Shown here: piece by piece, positions 1-12,452 of the stretch
Layout of the letters: the number at the start of each line of letters is the position of its first letter
Position numbering within the stretch: the first letter of the stretch is position 1
The notes under the pieces: generated by a model
What the model was told of the DNA's origin: nothing
Seen by the model: only the letters and a program-made list of their open reading frames with translations
Database searches by the model: none
Translations under genes and position numbers: made by a program
Assembly (NCBI GenBank): GCA_039707655.1
Contig: CM077676.1
Coordinates: 426,103,379 to 426,167,378, forward strand
DNA: 64,000 bases
Origin: Elymus sibiricus
Lineage: Eukaryota; Streptophyta; Magnoliopsida; Poales; Poaceae
Direction: 5' to 3'

Positions 1-1047
1 TAATGAATCTCCACCAAATTTCATACCCATCCAATAATCTATATGAGCACACCTTCAAATCTTGTTTTCTGGTCACAATTTCAGTTTGTGAAGCAACTAT
101 ATTTTATATTGCTTCAAAAATTCTGAAATTAATCCACGACCTAAATATCCCTAAATAATGTGAGCATGCCAAAACTCACATTATTTTGCCAAGCCTTTTT
201 CTCTGCAAAATTCCCCCAAGTTTCTGTCCAGTGGGTATCATTGCGAAGGAAGTACCATTTTGGTTTATCCAAATAGGATAAAAGTTTTATGGCACCTTCA
301 TATGCCCAAATGATCACACTTCACCCATTTTCAGCTCAATCCAAGCAACCATGTGAGTGCTACTTCCTGATCTAGATTCTGGCCAAATTTTTGCAGTTGT
401 GAAGCAACTGCACTCTAACCTTGTCCAAATGACCTAAAAATTCACAGGATCATAGTCCTTCCTACCCTAAGCACCTGAGACATCCTGGTTAATTCTTATC
501 CTGTCTAAGTTGATGACTACTTCCTGCTTAAGTTTGCAACAGCAAAGTTCAGTCGACCTCTCCCATCCACCCACAGTGCCTTTCTTCGATCTATCACCTC
601 ACGTAGGGCCCACTTAGGAGAGACAAGATGCTAGACATAGTTTGGTTGGCCAAAGTGCACCGCGTGCGCCTGTGCACGCGGTGACCACGCGGTCTGGCAC
701 GCCGAAAGCGTGCTCTGGAACTTTGGGGCCCTCTGCCGCCGCCCAAACGCCGAGCTCCCGCCACCGCACCATGTCCTCTGCGTCTCCCCCACTCTCCTGC
801 ATCCGCGTGTCCTCTCTAGACCCCTCCCCCTCTCTTCTTTCCTCTCCGGCGAGCACGCCGTCCCGGGATGCCCGCGGCCGTCGTCGCTTTGCCGTTGTCT
901 TTTTCCTTCCCCGCAACAACTTTGCACCGAATACACCTCCCCTAGCCCTCTCTCCCCCTCCGCGCGTGCGCTCGTGCACGCGGTCGTGCCAGAGGGCATC
1001 AACCGCGAGCTCTCGTCGGCTTCCAGCCATGGCATCGCCACCGCGGC

Positions 1048-1054
1048 TATATAA
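1048..1054 (+). promoter_or_regulatory. TATA box of 5' LTR (element A)
   Basis: TATATAA in the context GCGGCTATATAAGCC, followed by a pyrimidine-rich leader, is the expected LTR promoter at the U3/R boundary. The same context recurs in the 3' LTR at 8617. Confidence 0.7.
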
Positions 1055-1191
1055 GCCTACCCGAGACCCTCCTCTCCTCACCAACCTCTCTCTCTCCCTC
1101 CTAGCACTCCCCCTGTCCACTCAAATGAGCTCGGGGGGCTCTCCACCTCGAGCATTGCTGCCAAGGCCGCCGCTCGGGTCGGCCTAAATTA

Positions 1192-1303
1192 CGGCGAGCC
1201 CAAGTCCCTCTCCCCTTCCTTTCCACACTAGTGGAACCACTAGAGCACGGCGAGCCCAAGTCCCTCTCCCCTTCCTTTCCACACCAGTGGAACCACTAGA
1301 GCA
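1192..1303 (+). repeat. 56-bp tandem duplication private to the 5' LTR
   Basis: Two adjacent 56-base units (1192-1247 and 1248-1303) differ by about one base. The 3' LTR has the unit once, near 8762-8817. The duplication therefore arose after integration, by slippage or unequal exchange. Confidence 0.88.
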
Positions 1304-3860
1304 CGGCGAGCATTCCCATAGCCTCGGCCCCTCCTCTCCTCCATCGTGCAGCGCTCGCCATAGCCGCCCGACCCTGCCGTCCGTCGCGGCCGAAGGGGCG
1401 CCCAAGCCCGCACTCCTCGAGGACCATGCTACCCCTGGATGGACGTGGCTCGGTCTCCTGAGCGCGTCGGTGGCCGGAGCGCCGCGGATGGTCGCCGGAG
1501 TCGCCGGCAATCCTCGCCGGACTCAGATCCTCTCTCGGTCGCGCGCGCAGACGGGAGGTTGAAGACGCTGACCAGGCCAGTGGGCCCCGCCTTCCCTTTG
1601 GCCCCACGTGTCGGCCTCTACGCGTTGACCCCGCATCGGGCCCGCGCGGAATAAGTGAAGGCGTACTTTGAAGTTTACGTTATCTGTGATTGAAACCGTA
1701 TTCGGCTGCGGCTTCGAGCCAGAATACGTTTTCTCTGCGGTAACGCGTACTTCAAGAAATGCGCCTTCGGTTTAACCCAGCCGGCCGAAATCTTTATATT
1801 GCGGACGTTCGTCCGTTAGCAGCAGAAATGAATATTCTTATTTAATTTTCTGCCTAACGAACGAACGGCCGTATCTCGACAACCGTAACTCCGAATCAGG
1901 TGATTCCAAAGCCCACGATCTCAGTTCATCGAGCCCGTTCCGATGGTACCATTTTCATGATGTTGTCACACTCTGAAAATGACCATTTTGCCCCTGCCCT
2001 TATTCAGCCCCCCTTCGAGAGGGAAACTTTTCCGGCGATTTTTCCGCGAGTGTCTCCGCACTTGTCCCCGGTGTATCCTCCATCCCCAGGCAAGCCACAA
2101 CAGCCACTTGCATGATGGCATTGCAGTAGCCATGGTTTCCACTTGAATATTTAATAATTGTTTGTTCATTTAATTATTTTGTGAATGCTTTGAATATGCT
2201 TGTGGATCCATGCTCATCGCTTGTGCCATGTTCATTTTCATCTAGTAAGTGATATGATTATTGCTAAGGATATTCTTATCATGTTTTATTCTTGTAATTA
2301 TTTTCGACGCTAGTGATAATGCTATGCTCACTTGAGTAGTTACGGTTTGATATGAAAATACTTGTGATAGTTATGATCATCGCTATGCCATGCTCATTTG
2401 CATCCCGTAGCATATATGATTTATCATTATGATGTTAAATGATTATTTTGCCCATCCATGGTTACACTGTTATCATGCTCATCTGCATTGTTATTTCATC
2501 ATGTTATATTACTATGACTCAGCTCATCACCATTCAAGTTGAATCTGACATTAATCGAACTTGAACAAATCTGTTGGCTGAGTCATGGTGCCACCGAATC
2601 GAGCTAACCAGTGCAGCCACACTTGCCTGGACGGGGAGGCCCTAATGCGGTCTATTGTCATGCCTCTCGCCGGAACCTCCAACTAGGGAAGGTTATGGGT
2701 GTGCGCTACCCTGATCAGGTAGGCGACCATAAGCCTTGAGTGCCCGAGTTGTAAGAATATCTGAGGTTCCCGTTTGGGACAATGTTATGTTTTGGGCCAA
2801 GACGATGGCAGCCACAAAGGTGGCGGATGTCACGAGTTGACATCAGGGGCAACCCAGGACATAGCCCAAAGGGGAGTTTGTCGGGAGTGGCCGGGAGAGT
2901 GTCATGCAATAGATTGGTTTTGTCGGAACGTCGTTGGTCCACCCGAATGGGAGCACGAGGCCATGAGTTCCGTAGTGTGGGTACAGTGTACTAACCTCTG
3001 CAGAGTGTATAATCTATCGATAGCCGCGTCCTCGGTCATGGACACAGTTCATAGTAGGTCACACTATGGGTCAACAGAAATAATAACCGGACTAACAAAA
3101 AACCCCGGTTCGATGAGAAAGGGGTTGGTTAATCTTTACGTGATCATGAAAGGATCACGATGGTATCGTGGATACCTATGTTGGTTGATTATGAGGTGAC
3201 CACGTGGTGGTCACGATGGTAAGTAAGTTGATATTCATGGTGGTTATGAGATAACCTCCGAGCAGAGTAAGTTGGTCCATGAGACCTTAAACGTCGACCC
3301 CCTTGCATGCTAGTGCTAGTATCATCTTGTTCATATCATGAATTATATGTACTTGCCATGCTCATGTTGTTGCCATGCTCATGTTGTTCTAATAGTATCG
3401 TGTTCATCTTTGATGATTAACCTGTAAATGCCATGCTGTTGTATGTCTTGATTGCTTTGGTTGCTGTGAGCTTGCGAGTACATTCAAAGTACTCACCTGG
3501 CGTGTCATGCCAGATTGCAGGTGATGTCGTGATTGCTTGTTTGTCGAGGATCCCGAGGTTGCGCTCTAGGATACGTCCCAGCCAGAGTCCCTGCAGAGTG
3601 GAGTTCATCACCGTTGTCGCCGTTCCGCTGCTAGAACTTATTCCGCTACGAGTTGTTCCGCTGCTAGCATAGAACTAGCTTAGCAGGCGAAGTGTCGCCG
3701 TGCCCCTGTAACCTTTATAATATCGGACCCTTGTACCCCGTTTATTTATGATAAAGAGCTGATTTGTTCTATGCCAAGCAGTGCCGTATTCCAGAAGACT
3801 TGATCTCTGGGCTGGAATACGGGGTGTTCCGTTTTCTCTGAGCCGGGGTGCCACAAGGAT

Positions 3861-3873
3861 TGGTATCAGAGCC
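3861..3873 (+). promoter_or_regulatory. Primer-binding site, initiator tRNA-Met type
   Basis: TGGTATCAGAGCC lies five bases after the 5' LTR end. It is the usual complement of the 3' end of plant initiator tRNA-Met and sets element A on the plus strand. Confidence 0.88.
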
Positions 3874-5041
3874 AAGTTTGGCTATAGGACGCCCTAGTCA
3901 GCGCGAGCGTTAGAAACCGGTAGTGTAGTGTCTAGTCGGTTTGCTGCACTTGGTTGTTGCATTTGTTTGCTGCATAGCATGCATATAGACTTATTATCTT
4001 GTCACTAATGGTTGATCTTGTGAGTGTAGGTGGCATCGTTTTCGATCCACTACCTGCACCCTCCAGCTTTGCATTCTTGCTCTTTGGTGTTTGGTGTCAT
4101 CTCTATCCCAGCGGAGTGATGCCAATGTACCTTGTGTGTTGATCATTTGCAGGATTGATGCACAGGTATCGCACCAATTTATTCTTTTCGGCCACACCTA
4201 TCGTTTCGGTGGTAGGCATGTTTCTACCTCGGATCTTGCCATCCAACCCGTCGCCTTGGCAACCCTTACTGATCTTTTCTATCAGAAAAGGGCAATGTCA
4301 GCAAACCCTGATTCCCACCGCTATCCTACCCTATCACCCATTCCCTGGACGAGTACGGTTCCCTTCCGTACGCTTGATGATGACGTGGTCGTGACATCCG
4401 TGTCACGCTACATGATCACCGAGTCCGTCCTCACCGCTAAGCCGGTCCAGATGCAACCGGTGCTGAGCCAGCTCTTGGTGTAGATCTGTTTACACCAACT
4501 GCTCCACACACTGATCCACTTTCGTGCACACCGCCACAGCATATTAGATCGTAGTCCCGGAGTTCCCTCGAGAATTGTGTGCTTAAGTAGGCATGCATAG
4601 TGAGGAAAATAGTTGCAAAATGTGATGTTGCTTGTATGTAATCTTAATGCTGTGTGTGCTTTTTAGTCGTTTCTTTTGGCTTCTTTCTTTGGGCCTTCGG
4701 TGTTACCTTATTTCCCCTTATGAAAGTTGCTCATCAACCGACACCGGACTCGAAGAATCAGTAAGGAGTTCAAATATTTTGAAGCTCAGCTAAACATTAT
4801 GAAATTCTCAGCCGACTGCATTATATTGGAAATATCTGATCTGAATGCAAATGCTATCCTGGATTGACCATCAGCATCAAGTTTACCTCAGTGCGCAACC
4901 ATCACAATTGTAATGAACCAGCTGGAAGACAATTTGTGTGCAAGACAACAGTACATTTCCAGTCAGAGGAATATCAAGGGCATATGTATATATGGCATTC
5001 AGTCCGCACACTACAGAGAAAAGCTTCTGGTATAAGCAACC

Positions 5042-5360
5042 CAATCTTCCTCCGCACGCTACCAGGGAAGCTTACGACGCAAGGTTCCGCAGTCTTCCTC
5101 AGTACGATGTGTGGATAACTTCCAGTGTAAGACACCCAGTCTTCTTCGGTAAGCCACTGCAGAAAGCTTCCGGCATAAGGCACCAAATCTTCTCCAGTAA
5201 GCAACCAGGAGAAGAAAATTCTGAGGTACGGTACCCAGTCTTCTTCAGCACGCTATCCCGGCAAAAGCTTCGAGCATAAGCTATTCAGTCTTCCTCAGCA
5301 TGCTACTCTCAGATAGCTTCCAACACAAGCTATCCAGTCTTCGTCAGTACGGCACTACAA
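5042..5360 (+). repeat. Seven-unit, ~49-bp tandem array in LARD core
   Basis: A CAGTCTTCCTCAGTACG-like box recurs at 5042, 5090, 5137, 5184, 5236, 5286 and 5335, spaced 47-52 bases. An AAGCTTCCGGCATAAG-like box lies between copies. Units are diverged, so the array is old. No open frame runs through all units. Confidence 0.85.
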
Positions 5361-5870
5361 ACAGTCATCGGCAGGGGTACAAGATATTACACAGTGATTT
5401 GGTAGCATATGGCAATGCATCCCAAGAATCAGGTCCGCAACAGTTTGTCAGACGCAAGAATCAGTCAACACACAAGTGTCTGCCTCGGGAATCAAATGCC
5501 CAGATACACATGCTTCCATATATATATTGTGAACATGCTGCCAAGGTCATGCAAGTCATTCGTACGAGGATGCCAGCCTGGTGAGAACCCGACAACCCCT
5601 GAGTTACGCAAGAGGAAGAAAGCAAGTATACACCTCAGTGTGACGCAATGTCTGACAAGCTATGAAGCAAGACAGTGTTGGGATAACAATCCAGACAGTG
5701 GATATCAAGGCCAGCTTCCTCTCAACCGACAAAGTGATATCATTAACCTCTGTCACGGTCATGTCTGATTGCCCACAGCAGTGAGCTTTGTCCAAGTAAC
5801 TGTGAACCTGGCATATGATCATGATGAACCCTTGCTTACCTCTTCCTGGTAACGGTACCATGCCTGTGTG

Positions 5871-6090
5871 CTGAGTTGTTTTCGGCCGTCCAGGGTGGAT
5901 GCCGCCTTTATATTTCTCTTTTCAACAACTATCCTGTGTTCTGAGCTATTTTTCGGCCATCTCGAGCAGATGTTGAGTTTCTTTTTGTACCAGTGACCCT
6001 ATGCTCCGAGCTGTTCTTCGGCCGTCTTAGGGAACTGCTACATTCTTCTTATCAACACTGCCTCATGCTCCGAGTTTCTTTTCAGCCGTC
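5871..6090 (+). repeat. Four-unit, ~65-bp tandem array in LARD core
   Basis: A CTGAGCTGTTTTCGGCCGTC-like box recurs near 5871, 5941, 6006 and 6070, separated by pyrimidine-rich spacers. It is distinct from the array at 5042. Confidence 0.8.
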
Positions 6091-6926
6091 GTGAGCCATG
6101 GTTGAGTTATTTCAGTAATGTCCCAGATCTGAGTTGTAAAGACCGTTCTGGTGGCTACTGATTTATTTGCCGATTTCTTGCAAAGGTTCGGATGATCATT
6201 GCCCTACAGTTAAAGCTCGAGAGATGATAAACTTGCCAGCTAAATGTTGCTACACTGTCTGAGGATAAGGATAAGGTATGACTGCCGGAATATTGCACCT
6301 GACAGCACCTATGGTCACACAAAGAATTAAGGATATATGTGGCCAAGCTATTTCAGCAAAGGATTCAGAAAAAGAAATTAATAATTAAGGAGCAAGACCG
6401 GTGATACAGGTGTGATAATTGTTGCCCAAACAACACGGTACGAATTTCCAAGACAGTATGATTCCGTATCGATCACCATGGATATACACCCAAGAGGGTT
6501 ATGATTCTCAGCATGGTTTTGAACCCGGGGAACATGCATCTAGTAACCCAATGCAATGGCTAAATGTTTCATGTCCACCAAGAAAAGTTGTTCACAACTC
6601 CATTGACTACTATCGGTGCTGGATAGAAGAATGTCACGCCAACTGGAAATCACTCCCGGATTTATGGAAATCCCGGTCATGGTAATATTAGACAAGCCAA
6701 CAGACATAAAAGAATTAGAGTCAGAGTAAGGATGAACATATGAAGGAAGACCTGTCAGAATGTGGGATGCGGTGAAGCAAACCACCCCAGAGCAAGGTAA
6801 TCAGACCATATGAAATTCAGGAGGAACATAAAGGAAAAGGATACCCGAGTTGGAAACGGTTTCCCTAAGTCAGAATATTCATACTTGTTCCCTGAGGAAC
6901 CAAATCTCGAGGACGAGATTTATCGT

Positions 6927-6940
6927 AAGGGGGGTAGGTT
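6927..6940 (+). promoter_or_regulatory. Polypurine tract of element A
   Basis: AAGGGGGGTAGGTT sits directly before the TGTAACACCCC start of the 3' LTR, the place where plus-strand DNA synthesis is primed. Confidence 0.8.
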
Positions 6941-9900
6941 TGTAACACCCCGATTTTTGGCCCTTTCTTTTTTCTTTTGGATTTCTTCGAATTTTTATTT
7001 GGAGTTCTTTTTCCGTGGCTATGTGGTCTTGAAACCTGGGAAAATCTTCTCTCCTACCACTTCCTAGTGGCTTGTCATTCTCAAATCTATCCCAAGGCCA
7101 TGTCATTTCCATCTTAGCCCAACCCCAATATTTATTTCTTGGGAATATTCCTTTTTCTATTAAAGGAATAACCCTGTTTGCCCTAGGTTGTGAAGCAACC
7201 TATATTTCTGCCATTCCTAAAATTCCCACAAAATTCTCATAAATTATTTGGATTATATCTTCCACAAATATGTCAAAATCCATCCTTGCCAAGTTCAAAA
7301 ATAATTCAGGAATATTCATTTTCCATTCTGCCCAGAATGGCACTTTGTGAAGGAAGTGCTATTTATATTTTCTTGATTGCCCTAAAAATTTTTGGGCACT
7401 CTTTCCTATCCAAATTATTGCCACATACCAAAATTCAACTTCATTTTCCTAGTAAATCTTCCTCAGAAAAGTCCCAAAGTTTTTGTCCAGAGAGAAGCTT
7501 TGTGAGTGAAGTACTAGCTAGGCCTATCCAAATGAGTTGAAATTTTGGAAGATCATTTATATGATCAAATCATGACTATCCACCAAATTTCAAACCCATC
7601 CAACAATCTATGTGAGCACACCTTCAAATCTTGTTTTCTGGCACAATTTCAGTTTGTGAAGCAACTATATTTTATATTGCTTCAAAAATTATGAAATTAA
7701 TCCAGGACCTAAATATCTGTAAATAATGTGAGCATACCAAAACTCACATTATTTTGCCAAGCCTTTTTCTCTGCAAAATTCCCCCAAGTTTCTGTCCAGT
7801 GGGTATCATTGTGAAGGAAGTACCATTTTGGTTTATCCAAATGGGATAAAAATTTTATGGCACCTTCATATGCCCAAATGATCACACTTCACCCATTTTC
7901 AGCTCAATACAAGCAACCAAGTGAGTGCTACTTCCTGATCTAGATTCTGGCCAAATTTTTGCAGTTGTGAAGCAACTGCACTCTAACCTTGTCCAAATGA
8001 CCTCAAAATTCACAGGATCATAGTCCTTCCTACCCTAAGCCCCTGAGACATCCTGGTTAATTCTTATCCTATCTAAGTTGATCACTACTTCGTGCTTAAG
8101 TTTGCAACAGCAAAGTTCAGTCGACCTCTCCCATCCACCCACAGTGCCTTTCTTCGATCTATCACCTCACGTAGGGCCCACTTAGGAGAGACAATACGCT
8201 AGACATCGTTTGGTTGGCCAAAGTGCACCGCGTGCGCCTGTGCACGCGGTGACCACGTGGTCTGGCGCGCCAAAAGCGTGCTCTGGAACTTTGGGGCCCT
8301 CTGCCGCCGCCCAAACGCCGAGCTCCCGCCACCGCACCATGTCCTCTGCGTCTCGCCCACTCTCCTGCATCCGCGTGTCCTCTCTGGACCCCTCTCCCTC
8401 TCTTCTTTCCTCTCCGGCGAGCACGCCGTCCCGGGATGCCCGCGGCCGTCGTCGCTTTGCCGTTGTCTTTTTTCCTTCCCCGCAGCAACTTTGCACCGAA
8501 TACACCTCCCCTAGCCCTCTCTCCCCCTCCGCACGTGCGCTCGTGTACGCGGTCGTGCCAGAGGGCATCAACCGCGAGCTCCCGTCGGCTTCCGGCCACG
8601 GCATCGCCACCGCGGCTATATAAGCCTACCCGAGACCCTCCTCTCCTCACCAACCTCTCTCTCTCCCTCCTAGCACTCCCCCTGTCCACTCAAACGAGCT
8701 CGGGGGGCTCTCCACCTCGAACATTGCCGCCAAGGCCGCCGCTCGGGTCGGCCTAAATTCCGGCGAGCCCAAGTCCGTCTCCCCTTCCTTTCCACACCAG
8801 TGGAACCACTAGAGCACGGCGAGCATTCCCATAGCCTCGGCCCCTCCTCTCCTCCATCGTGCAGGGCTCGCCATCGCCGCCCGACCCTGCCGTCCGCCGC
8901 GGCCGAAGGGGCGCCCAAGCCCACGCTCCTCGAGGACCATGCTACCCCTGGATGGACGCGGCTCGGTCTTCTGAGCGCGTCGGTGGCCGGAGCGTCGCGG
9001 ATGGTCGCCGGAGTCGCCGGCAATCCTCGCCGGACTCCACTCCTCTCTCGGTCGCGCGCGCAGACGGGAGGTTGAAGACGCTGACTAGGCTAGTGGGCCC
9101 CGCCTCCCCTTTGGCCCCACATGTCGGCCTCTACGCGTTGACCCCGCCTCGGGCCCGCGCGGAATAAGTGAAGGCGTACTTTGAAGTTTACGTTTTCTAT
9201 GATTGAAAGCGTATTCGGCTGCGGCTTCGATCCAGAATACGTTTTCTCTGCGGTAAAGCGTACTTCCAGAAATGCGCCTTCGGTTTAACCCAGCCGGCCA
9301 AAATCTTTATATTGCGGACGTTCGTCCGTTAGCAACAGAAATGAATATTCTTATTTAATTTTCTGCCTAACGAACGAACGGCCGTATCTCGACAACCGTA
9401 ACTCCGAATCAGGTGATTCCAAAGCCCACGATCTCAGTTCGTCGAGCCCGTTCCGATGGTACCATTTTCATGATGTTGTCACACTCGGAAAATGACCATT
9501 TTGCCCCTGCCTTTATTCATCCCCCTCCGAGAGGGAAACTTTTCCGGCGATTTTTCCGCGAGTGTCTCCGCACTTCTCCTCGGTGTATCCTCCATCCCCA
9601 GGCAAGCCACAACAACCACTTGCATGATGGCATTGAAGTAGCCATGGTTTCCACTTGAATATTTAATAATTGTTTGTTCATTTAATTATTTTGTGAATGC
9701 TTTGAATATGCTTGTGGATCCATGCTCATCGCTTTTGCCATGTTCATTTTCATCTAGTAAGTGATATGATTATTGCTAAGGATATTCTTATCCTGTTTTA
9801 TTCTGGTAATTATTTTCCACGCTAGTGATAATGCTATGCTCACTTGAGTAGTTACGGTTTGATATGAAAATAATTGTGATAGTTATGATCATCGCTATGC

Positions 9901-11384
9901 CATGCTCATTTGCATCCCGTAGCATATATGATTTATCATTATGATGTTAAATGATTATGTTGCCCATCCATGGTTACACTGTTATCATGCTCATCTGCAT
10001 TGTTATTTCATCATGTTATATTACTGTGACTCAGCTCATCACCATTCAAGTTGAATCTGACATTAATCAAACTTGAACAAATCTGTTGGCTGAGTCATGG
10101 CGCCACCGAATCGAGCTAACCAGTGCAGCCACACTTGCCTGGATGGGGAGGCCCTAATGCGGTCTATTGTCATGCCTCTCGCCGGAACCTCCAACTAGGG
10201 AAGGTTATGGGTGTGCGCTACCCTGATCAGGTAGGCGACCATAAGCCTTGAGTGGCCGAGTTGTAAGGATATCTGAGGTCCCCGTTTGGGACAATGTTAT
10301 GTTTAGGGCCATGACGATGGCAGCCACAAAGGTGGCGCATGTCACGAGTTGACATCAGTGGCAACCCAGGACATAGCCCAAAGGGGAGTTTGTCGGGAGT
10401 GGCCGGGAGAGTGTCATGCAATAGATTGGTTTTGTCGGAACGTCATTGGTCCACCCGAATGGGAGCACGAGGCCATGAGTTCCGTAGTGTGGGTACAGTG
10501 TACTAACCTCTACAGAGTGTATAATCTATCGATAGCCGCGTCCTCGGTCATGGACATAGTTCGTAGTAGGTCACACTATGGGTCAACATAAATAATAACC
10601 TGACTAATAAACAACCCCGGTTCGATGAGAAAGAGGTTGGTTAATCTTTACGTGATCATGAGAGGATCACGATGGTATCGTGGATACCGATGTTGGTTGA
10701 TTATGAGGTGACCACGTGGTGGTCACGATCGTAAGTAAGTTGATATTCATGGTGGTTATGAGATAACCTCCAAGCAGAGTAAGTTGGTCCATGAGACCTT
10801 AAACGTCGACCCCCTTGCATGCTAGTGCTAGTTTCATCTTGTTCATATCATGAATTATATGTACTTGCCATGCTCATGTTGTTGCCATGCTCATGTTGTT
10901 GCCATGCTCATGTTGTTCTAATAGTATCGTGTTCATCTTTGATGATTAACCTGTAAATGCCATGCTATTGTATGTCTTGATTGCTTTGGTTGCTGTGAGC
11001 TTGCGAGTACTTTCAAAGTACTCACCTGGCGTGTCATGCCAGATTGCAGGTGATGCCGTGATTGCTTGTTTGTCGAGGATCCCGAGGTTGCGCTCTAGGA
11101 TACGTCCCAGCCAGAGTCCCTGCAGAGTGGAGTTCATCACCGTTGTCGCCGTTCTGCTGCTAGAAGTTATTCCGCTACGAGTTGTTCCGCTGCTAGCATA
11201 GAACTACCTTAGCAGGCGAAGTGTCGCCGTGCCCCTGTTATCTTTGTAATATCGGACCCTTGTACCCCGTTTATTTATGATAAAGAGCTGATTTGTTCTA
11301 TGCCAAGCAGTGCCGTGTTCCAGAAGACTTGATCTCTGGGCTGGAATACGGGGTGTTCTGGTCTCTCTGAGTCGGGGTGCCACA
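6941..11384 (+). repeat. 3' LTR of element A (4,444 bp, complete)
   Basis: Starts TGTAACACCCC after the polypurine tract and ends GGGGTGCCACA. The next five bases, CCCTG (11385-11389), should be the right target duplication; the left partner is outside the window. It carries a TATATAA box at 8617-8623. Near 10867-10918 it has three copies of an 18-base TGCCATGCTCATGTTGTT unit where the 5' LTR has two. It has the 56-base unit once. Confidence 0.9.
8617..8623 (+). promoter_or_regulatory. TATA box of 3' LTR (element A)
   Basis: TATATAA in the same GCGGC context as in the 5' LTR. It could drive read-out transcription to the right, into the older minus-strand LTR. Confidence 0.65.
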
Positions 11385-12452
11385 CCCTGTGTCACTTCTG
11401 ACATGTGCCACCAGCATGGCCAAACTAAACTGTCCCAAACGGGGACCTGAGCTCCATAACCAAACCGGGCTCACAAGATTACCGCCGTCTACCTGATCAG
11501 GGCAGCACGCATGCATAACCTTCCCTCTTTGGTGGTACTGATAAAAGAGCACGAGGTTAGACCAAGTCAAGGCCGTCCCATAACGGCGGATGTGGCTGCA
11601 CTGAAAAGCTCGGTTCAGTGGCACTTGATCAACGATGAAGGAATTTACCCCCCAAGTGACTTCTCTGATATAACCGATACTCTGGTATTATAGTGATCCC
11701 GGTTAACACTAGTTAACTGGTAATCCAATGAACAGCATGATCAAGCTACCGCTACTGATCCCATAAACGAAATGCCGGACGAAATCACAAATTAATCATA
11801 GACGGTAATCTCTTAATCCGACCGCATCATGACATCATCAAACCTGAGAACTACTAGCTACTAATACCCTAGTCATCAACATGACAGTAACACATCCAAG
11901 ATTTCCCTAAGTGTTACATGAATTAACCCATTTATCAATAATTCAAATTTTAGCATGAAAATAATTATTTAAACCATGGTATTGCAATGCATTCATGCAA
12001 ACGAGAGTTGTGGCTTGCCTTGCAGAAAGGGAGTGTGGGAGTACTCCTAGCCTTCACTAACTATTCCAAACATTCTGAAAAATATTTTTGAAACCATTTG
12101 TAAATACCACATAACGCATTTTCCCCTGTCCATAAATTCCAGACAGCAGAGAAAAATACCAAAATTTTACAGCAACTAGAGGAGCTCAAAAGAAAAATAA
12201 TGCAAAAAGAATGAACTCATTTGGACTTATGGTTTAAAAGATATTGCTGGTCAAAGTTGAGTCAAATTTCTGGATTAAATTGAATTTAAACAGAAAATTC
12301 AGAAAACCCAGGGGCGGCCACGTCGAAGACATAAAGTGCCTGGGCGCCTCCACTAGCGTACCGCTTCGGGCGCGCGTGGAGTCACTGACGAGTGGGGGCC
12401 CCTGTCAGTTTTAAACGGGGAGAGTGAGGGAACAGAGAACGGCGGGGCTCAC
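11385..12452 (-). repeat. Older LARD-like LTR H, distal (U5) piece, minus strand
   Basis: The reverse complement matches the U5 part of element A's LTR in order, for example the CTGATCAGGTAG box (11497) and the CCCGTTTGGGACA box (11433), at clearly lower identity. It is therefore a related LTR in opposite orientation, into which element A inserted at 11385. Its continuation after element B is at 19920. Confidence 0.75.

Larger units (their letters stand above)
1..3855 (+). repeat. 5' LTR of element A, truncated by window edge
   Basis: Aligns along its whole length with 7570-11384 at an offset of about 7,570 that shrinks to 7,529 because of local length changes. It ends TGCCACA immediately before the primer-binding site. 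By eye there are a few differences per hundred bases, so the insertion is not recent. Several open frames of 60-180 codons on both strands between 610 and 1660 lie in GC-rich U3/R sequence and recur in the other LTR with altered lengths. I regard them as chance frames. Confidence 0.9.
3856..6940 (+). other. Non-coding internal domain of LARD element A
   Basis: About 3.1 kb between the LTRs. The longest open frames are 119-130 codons, show no retroelement motifs and overlap each other on both strands. The domain holds two tandem arrays (5042-5360 and 5871-6090) and AT-rich unique sequence. In LARDs this region is thought to act as a structured genomic RNA packaged by proteins from another element; that role is known for the class and not shown here. 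Confidence 0.75.
1..11384 (+). mobile_element. LARD-like LTR retrotransposon A (Sukkula/Erika type), 5' end outside window
   Basis: Two direct copies of one long sequence (1-3855 and 6941-11384) flank a roughly 3.1 kb middle. The right copy starts TGTAACACCCCG and ends GGGGTGCCACA, as LTRs do. The middle begins with a primer-binding site matching initiator tRNA-Met and ends in a polypurine tract. Aligning the copies puts the true 5' end about 630 bases before the window, for a total near 12 kb. No gag, protease, reverse transcriptase or integrase is visible in any frame, so the element cannot move on its own. LTRs of about 4.4 kb around a non-coding core match the large retrotransposon derivatives (LARDs) known from barley and wheat. 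The family name is inferred; the structure is seen directly. Confidence 0.88.

Noticed and set aside
614..1187. Several overlapping 100-180 codon frames on both strands (and the same at 8162-8756)
   Set aside because: They lie in the GC-rich promoter part of element A's LTR, overlap on opposite strands, differ in length between the two LTR copies and have no protein-like motifs.
5042..5360. Regularly spaced short repeats that might suggest a CRISPR array
   Set aside because: Repeat units are diverged, spacers are not unique and equal in length, no cas genes are present, and the surroundings are a plant LARD retroelement.
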